A stretch of 64,000 bases of DNA from Capitulum mitella. Lineage: Eukaryota > Arthropoda > Thecostraca > Pollicipedomorpha > Pollicipedidae. The first letter of the stretch is position 1. Each line of letters begins with the position of its first letter. A model generated the notes under the pieces. It was not told where the DNA came from. It did not search any database and saw only the letters and a program-made list of their open reading frames with translations. Where the stretch lies: the NCBI GenBank assembly GCA_030062745.1, contig CP099841.1:34092368-34156367 (forward strand), read 5' to 3'. The translations under genes and the position numbers were made by a program. Positions 58,198 to 64,000 of the stretch are shown here, one piece after another.

Positions 58198-59400
58198 CCT
58201 CGCGTCCGACTGGCGGTGAGCGCCGATCACGCCCAACTGGGGGAGGGGTGGGCGGTTGATTTGACCGCCCTGTGATTCACGTGATGTGACATGAATGTGA
58301 GTGAAACGTGACGTGACCCCCTCTAATTCACGAACGGCTGGTCGCACGATATGGAGCTCCAAACTGGTCCCATTTTTATTTTTGGAACATACGTGAGCCA
58401 CTTGTGTCCTATATATGTTTTCTAACAGCCGACTGCGTAAAACTGAGAAGCGGCCTGAATTTCCAGGGCTGTGATTAAGAAAGTCTAGGTAAGGGCATTA
58501 ATGCACAGGTTAAAGTCAGCAGACGCCGATATGCGCCCAATTTCTCTGATTTCTTAAATATATACGCCGGAACGTTGAGCTGAAAACAAAGCGATTTTCG
58601 CGCCGACCGCCTGCGGGCACCGAAGCCGAACACAGTATGGAATTAACTGGAACTTATTTAAGCGTTTCTTCATTTTCGCAAAATAGGCCTTTTCATGCGA
58701 TATTTCTTTGTCCCATTGGTTCCTGCGATGGTTTGTCATCCTTAAATTTTGGAAAAATTCAGTTGTTATTAATTTACACAACTGATGAATTTTTATTTGC
58801 GAGAGTCTGTTTATTTGCAAAATATGCATTTTTTTATTTTCGAACTTCTTGGTATTACTCGGAACTGCGCGAGCCAGTTTTGCCATTTTCAGCCCGTTCT
58901 GAGTAATTCATCGCCGATTTTTACGACGGTGCGTTTTGGCTCGTGACAGTTATTCGTGACCTGACCTCAGGTAAATGGCTGGAAGCCACTGAAATTTCGC
59001 TCACTGACGGTAAATGAATGTCCGCATCACCCCACGCTAAAAATGTTGTAAAAAATCCCACCCAGTTCCGAAATACGACGACAGGACCTTAGGTCAATGA
59101 CCCGGAAAATTCCAAACAATCTGAGGTAGCAAATCTGTTGCATCCTTAAAGATCTCTAATTGCTGGAAGTTTTATTGTGATATCATGTTTTCCGAAAAAG
59201 TTATAGGGCACTAAACTCTTTTAAACATAGTTCCCAGGTCAGAGTCCTAACTTGGCCTGAGGTCAGAGCCTTAGCACAAGGTGTAAAAATAATCAAGCAA
59301 AAGGTACACAAAGTTTCGTGGTGCTGCGTTCCTTCGTTCTCTCGCAATCTTGGAAAATCCTCGGGGGGCGGCGGTCAACCGCCCCCCAGTAGGGGACGGG
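58198..59400 (+). mobile_element. TTAA element family 2, copy 2
   Basis: This aligns with 30837-32046 over its whole length. The right end GGGGACGGG is followed by TTAA at 59401-59404. The left end CCTCGCGTCCGACTGGCGG lacks a clear TTAA outside, so the boundary is approximate. The reverse complement of the right end (CCCGTCCCCTACTGGGGGGC) resembles this left end, giving a degenerate terminal inverted repeat. It has subterminal G/C-run hairpins at 58241-58267 and 59362-59388. No coding capacity. Confidence 0.8.
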
Positions 59401-61692
59401 TTAACTATGACCCCCTCTTGCCAAAATCCTAGCTACCTTACTGAGCACAGTCATGGTATGTGCACCTGGTAACCGTGATTTGTTTGATCCATGGCTACAG
59501 GTAGCTTAATCATAGCTCTTACATACTCCACCTGTCATTCTCAGGTCGGTTGATGCGTCACTACTACTAATGCTGCTGCAGGCAAAAAAAAAATGAAACT
59601 TAACACTACCTGTAACAAAGTTACGGTTCTGATCTACCTGTAACTGGCGAGTTGACACCGCACGTAGACACTTTCACCCAAGTCATTTCACGAACGCGCA
59701 GTTCATGCACTGAAATGGTACTCAATATTCAATTTGCCTGACGCGCCAAATATCAAATATCGCGCTGCGAAGTCCACGTCGCAGCCGGATGAGTCTTTCC
59801 TCATTCAGAGTTTTTCCTAATGGCCTTCGAAGGAGAGCTAACGCTGTTCGTCAAAGGAATGTACTTCAATTTCCTGAAAATAATGAACAGGTTGAGCTGC
59901 CATCGATGCTCTGCTTTCTTAAGAATTGTAAAATGCAATTTTGATCAGAAACTTTGATAAGAATAATCAGACGCAAAAAATATTGGTAAAACCTAACACT
60001 ACAGGTGAGACCGTGCCTGATATGCGTCAATGGAAGAACCACCACTGCTGGAAGTGTTGTTTAGCAACCTTGCAATGTCAATTTGCACCTCTGTCGCACG
60101 CAACAAAAGTAACGCAATGAGTCCAGCCGTGTTCAGACTTATATGAATGGTGATGGTTATATTTTACCGCATAAGCCAATTCCAGTCACCAATGACCACG
60201 TGTGAAACGAGCATATTTTGAATTACCCCACCGAGTAAGCCTGCAATTTCTACGCAAGAACTTCCGTGCCGGTGTGTGAAACGTCGACAATGATTACGTA
60301 GGACCGAAGAACTGGTCTCAAAACGCTACGCTACTAATTATGTTTCGCAATGTGTGGCAAAGCTTGACAATTTGTTTTCCGTTTAAGAGTAAAGCAGAGG
60401 TTTATGTCATAAAAAGTTCCGTAAAAGCTCAACGGGTAGCACTACTAGTTTCCTAAAAAGTACCGATAAGTTATGATATGATTCAAAAAGCTACAAAAAA
60501 CGAGGTTAGTTGTAAAAAAACACCTGTTTTCGAGGCACGGAGTACTTTAAGTTTTCAAAGATATATTTAACAGACTTCATGTTGCATTTCAGCATTTCTT
60601 TGATTGTTTCACAATTTCAATTGGTCTGCAGTGCTCGATTCAAGTGCTAACTCAATTTTGTTGAGAAAATCATATATGCTCTTTAAAGGAAATGTCCTTT
60701 TGAAAAATAACTGTAGCAACGTGACTGCACAACAAACTGGAGCTACTCCCATAAATTTGTCAAAACGTGGCCGACATTTTGAGATACCTATGTTTTTTTT
60801 GGAAGCAATGGCTGTTGTCCAATGTCAGGAGTGGTGTTGAGAACAGAGTGGCTTCTTCAAGTGAGCAAGGACCTGATCTTTAAAGACATCGATAGCCAGA
60901 TAAAGTTATGTTGCTTCTATCTTGCACCGGAATATTTTATTTGTTGTGTTGTTAATCTACCAAATTTGGAGATTAACACTAGTGGGATGACTAGCGTGGG
61001 GGGCGGGGCATCGCGCCATAAGGGTTTTCTTAGACTTTTGGTGAACGGCCTGCATCAAGAGCCCGAAATTTTTAATAGCTGACGTTGCATCTTTTCAGCG
61101 TCTGAAACAAAAAAACAAGGTGTTACAGTAGCATGTCAGACCACCGCGTTATGACGTCATTCTCTAGGATTTGAAGTCCGTTTTTGTTCAGCCACATTTT
61201 GACTTCTTCCTCGGGAATCTCACGAGACAGGGGATCAATTTTCAGTATAGCACTGTCTGGACCTATGCTTGACAACATATCGGGGCTTAGAAATCCAGTG
61301 ACATTTCCAAGGTTATGTGAGGTTGCTGATATAAGACCTCAAAATGGATGTTTAACGGTTTTAGTCTTTTCCCATTGGTATTTTGTTTTATAACTGAATG
61401 ACGTCTACCGATAACGTGTATAAACATACTGTCTAGGTATTCTTTTTCGCTGTGACCTGAGAGGTCTCTAGTTAACGCAATGCCACTTCGCCAGATGTAA
61501 TCCAAATCACAAAGAACGAGCTACACACCCTTTGCTGCTCTGTTGCTCTATCGTGATTAAGAGGGGAGTGGGTTGGGAGTTGCAGTCGTCCTCCCCCCAC
61601 TTTCCGGGACGAAGGTAAAAATTCTTACCTTCGGCGAGAGTTGACACGTAATCGTTTAGTATTCAGTATTGGTTCGACCAAAGATGTAAGTT

Positions 61693-61694
<2 letters not shown>

Positions 61695-61755
<61 letters not shown>
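61695..61755. repeat. TA microsatellite
   Basis: A nearly pure (TA)n tract of about 60 bases. Confidence 0.95.
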
Positions 61756-61758
<3 letters not shown>

Positions 61759-62317
61759 ACCAAGGATCAAAGATTGACCAAAGATCAAAGTTAGTTATAA
61801 GTTAGACGCAACGATGTTGCCATTGTGCCCGTATTATCCTTTTCTCCTGCACCGTGTCTAAGAATCTAAGAATTCCTGCAGAAATATGGAAATTTAGCTT
61901 AGCTTAGTTCAGTTGAACTTAAGCTGCATCTAAACACGGGTGAAAGTTCCATACAATATATTTGAGATTCTTTATATGCGTGCTCATGAAGACGCTGACC
62001 AGTCCTGTGAGGAGACTGTGGTTTTCGCGCTGGGCTACATCCGTCCGTTCACGCGCAGCCCACTAGCTCTGTTTCCCCGAACGGGCTCACTTTGCATCGT
62101 AGCTAATTTGCTGCTGGCTCTAGTTGTCAGCACGCCGACGGAGCCGCTCAGATGTCACACAGAATTAGATCAGCACTTTTGACGTATTTTCTGGTAGGCT
62201 GATCAAAGCCGTGGAAGCGCCTCTGTCTAGCGCCGCAACTATGGCTGGATTTGTGACCTGCATAGTCAGATACCACAGTTATTGACGCAGTCAGAAAGGG
62301 AGTTGCCCCAGAAAGGG

Positions 62318-62380
62318 GCAGAAAGAAAAAAAGAGAGGGAGAGAGAGAGAGGAGGAAAGAGAGTAGGAGAGAGAGGAAGG
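62318..62380. repeat. GA-rich low-complexity tract
   Basis: Purine-rich GAGA and GGAAAG sequence without a regular unit. Confidence 0.7.
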
Positions 62381-62939
62381 GAAAACAATGAGAGTATCTT
62401 TTAGTTCATAATGTTTTGACTGGCCTCTCACGAAGGTGCAGTGTAAAATTTAGAAAAGCTGTTTTGGGCCACAATGCGATCGTGTGACTGCCCAGCCTTC
62501 AATAACCAGGGTTCGCCAAAAGGGCAGGACGAGGAGGGCAAACGGTATTTCTTTTTAGATCCGAGAGCATATTTAAGATATTGCTTGGGACAACGGTTTT
62601 TCTCTGGTACATTTCACAGCACTAATGGCATCTGATCGAACTATTCCACTATTTTTTACTTAAGGGAAAAGAAATTTGAACGTTGCGCACGCTTTGTTGT
62701 TGTTCTGTGTCATTACTGAGCGGTTGAAAAACAGCCGCAGGGAAAACATCTTAAAGAACGAAAATGCCACTTATGTAACGTTATAAAGTTCAACGATTCT
62801 CTGTTTTTAAGTCAAAGGAAAAAAACATTGAAGTTGCTTTCCTAACACAGTTTTGTTACCCTCCCTTGAAACGCAGCAGTTGAGAAGTGGGAATCAGCTC
62901 ACTACTCCCCGCATCCCCGTCCCTATGTCACACATTTAA

Positions 62940-64000
62940 TCCGCGCACTCTCGGATGTCCCGATCGCCCCTCTCTTACCTCCGGGTGGGGGAAGGGAGTG
63001 AAAAGTCCTCCAGAACCCCGGTGATCTCGAGAACTATGAGTGTTACGGAGATGAAATTGATGGTAACCGAACGCTCACCATTTTCATGAAAATAGACACG
63101 TATCTATTTATTTTGAGTCAAAATTATAGGGTAGAGAGGTCATACAAGTCATTACGTCCAAAATATGTGGGCCATGAAAGCAAGTATTGTGGTCCTATCT
63201 TAGGTCACGTCAGGCCAGGTCAAGAGCAAAAACACCGATTTATGTCGAAAGTGGCATTGAAGTAAAGTTACTTCAGTCGTATGTTTTCAAATCAGCATTG
63301 CAAATGGTTGGTTATGTATGGCAATTTTATCAGAAAAATATTACATGGGTCATCTGGGGTAATATCACGTCAACTAACGTCATATCTGACAATATTCGTA
63401 TCTCGTGATTGTGTAAAGGAACCAAGGTCAAATAAACGTTATTTGATCTCTATTTTCATGCTAATGTGTTCTTGAATGGCACATGAAAGTCGAGGACTGG
63501 TCAGATCATATTAGGTCAAGGATGACAGCAGGCAAAATGCATCTGTCTTGTTCGAAAAATGACGGTGCCGCAGAACAAAACGAAGTCTTGAAACGCATTT
63601 CAAATCATAAAAACTACCTGGTCACTAAAACAAAGCTCTTACGAACAATACATTCATATAAAGCCACATATTACCATGCTATTTCAAAGTCTTCAGAAGC
63701 ATAGGGTGCACTTTACACCTATCATGCCTCACCAGAAGTGAATGGCAAATGCACTTTATACCCATTTTGTCGTATAATCGATTTTGTAACCAGCTGGCCT
63801 GACATCAGATCACTGATCCGTCACCAATGGTGCGTTGCATCATTTAAAAAGCGCAATGGTCGATTGTTATCGTCAATCCAGAAGTGCCTTTTGTACAGGG
63901 TAATTTCTGGCAGAAAGACCAAAACCGACATCTCAGTACGCTTCACCTGAGGTCAGGCCGAACAAGTTTCTGAAAAACGAAAATGTACGTTTTGTAGAGA
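62940..64000 (+). mobile_element. Probable TTAA element, left part, continuing beyond the window
   Basis: TTAA at 62936-62939 is followed by TCCGCGCACTCTCGGATGTC, similar to the family 2 left end CCCGCGCACGACCGTCGGTC. A G-run segment and GGTGATCTCGAGAACTATG follow, the latter matching GAGATCTCGAGAACTAC at the same position in family 1. Half-sites such as TTAGGTCACGTCAGGCCAGG (63200) and ACCTGAGGTCAGG (63946) recur. The right end is not in the window. The short frames inside show no domain. Confidence 0.5.

Larger units (their letters stand above)
59405..62935. other. Non-coding stretch
   Basis: No gene is recognisable. It contains a TA microsatellite (61695-61755), a 9-bp perfect hairpin CGAAGGTAA/TTACCTTCG at 61610-61633 and a GA-rich tract (62318-62380). 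The frame 61940-62182 has no domain I know. Confidence 0.4.

Noticed and set aside
58554-58886. 110-codon Lys/Asn-rich minus frame
   Set aside because: It lies inside family 2 copy 2, and the other copy does not preserve the frame.
1-64000. CRISPR arrays, bacterial operons, rRNA or complete tRNA genes
   Set aside because: No regularly spaced identical repeats of that type, no Shine-Dalgarno-linked gene rows and no rRNA or tRNA-like folds were seen. The DNA is eukaryotic in character.

Overview
The window looks like gene-poor, repeat-rich nuclear DNA from an invertebrate animal, most likely an arthropod; a crustacean is my guess. There are no operons or ribosome binding sites. Almost all long reading frames are random or are shadows of one GC-rich gene. 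The background is AT-rich and broken by short CpG-rich islands. The one intact gene I can name is a D1-like dopamine receptor, 13301-14449 (+). It is close in sequence to the arthropod Dop1R1 group, with the whole 7TM body in one GC-rich exon. One further short open segment (46089-46184) has splice-like borders and exon-like codon use, but I do not recognise it.

The rest is mainly mobile DNA. The left edge (1-981) is a decayed mariner transposase. The dominant component is a set of roughly 0.7-1.25 kb non-coding elements flanked by TTAA. Family 1 has the terminal repeat CCCTATTCCCGG and copies at 5212-7297 (one copy split by another), 9493-10257, 16288-17500, 25338-26530, 26823-27912, 32353-33592, 36708-37939 and 41303-42509. 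Related families lie at 29893-30573, 30837-32046, 58198-59400 and from 62940 past the right edge. They look like non-autonomous piggyBac-type elements (TTAA target, termini starting CCC) and carry dense AGGTCA/TGACCT half-sites. A separate 1439 bp hAT-like element (23814-25252) has a perfect 11 bp terminal repeat and a perfect 8 bp target duplication.

Region 39080-43240 is a Penelope-like retroelement. A reverse transcriptase pseudogene lies between two inverted copies of the GIY-YIG endonuclease and 3' region. One arm keeps a hammerhead-ribozyme-like core, and a family 1 element has landed in the linker between reverse transcriptase and endonuclease. A second GIY-YIG remnant lies at 35703-36011 (-). 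Region 46805-48936 is a 2.1 kb foldback element with arms of about 1 kb. Region 52945-54066 holds two inverted copies of a fragment of an unnamed multicopy gene family.

Notable local structures are a perfect 44 bp GC palindrome (23693-23736), a 14 bp stem with a TTCG loop (12625-12656), a 34 bp minisatellite (18401-18520) and several microsatellites. The genes do not form a visible pathway. The window is a dopamine receptor locus embedded in nested transposons. All family assignments were made by eye from the sequence; no searches were run.
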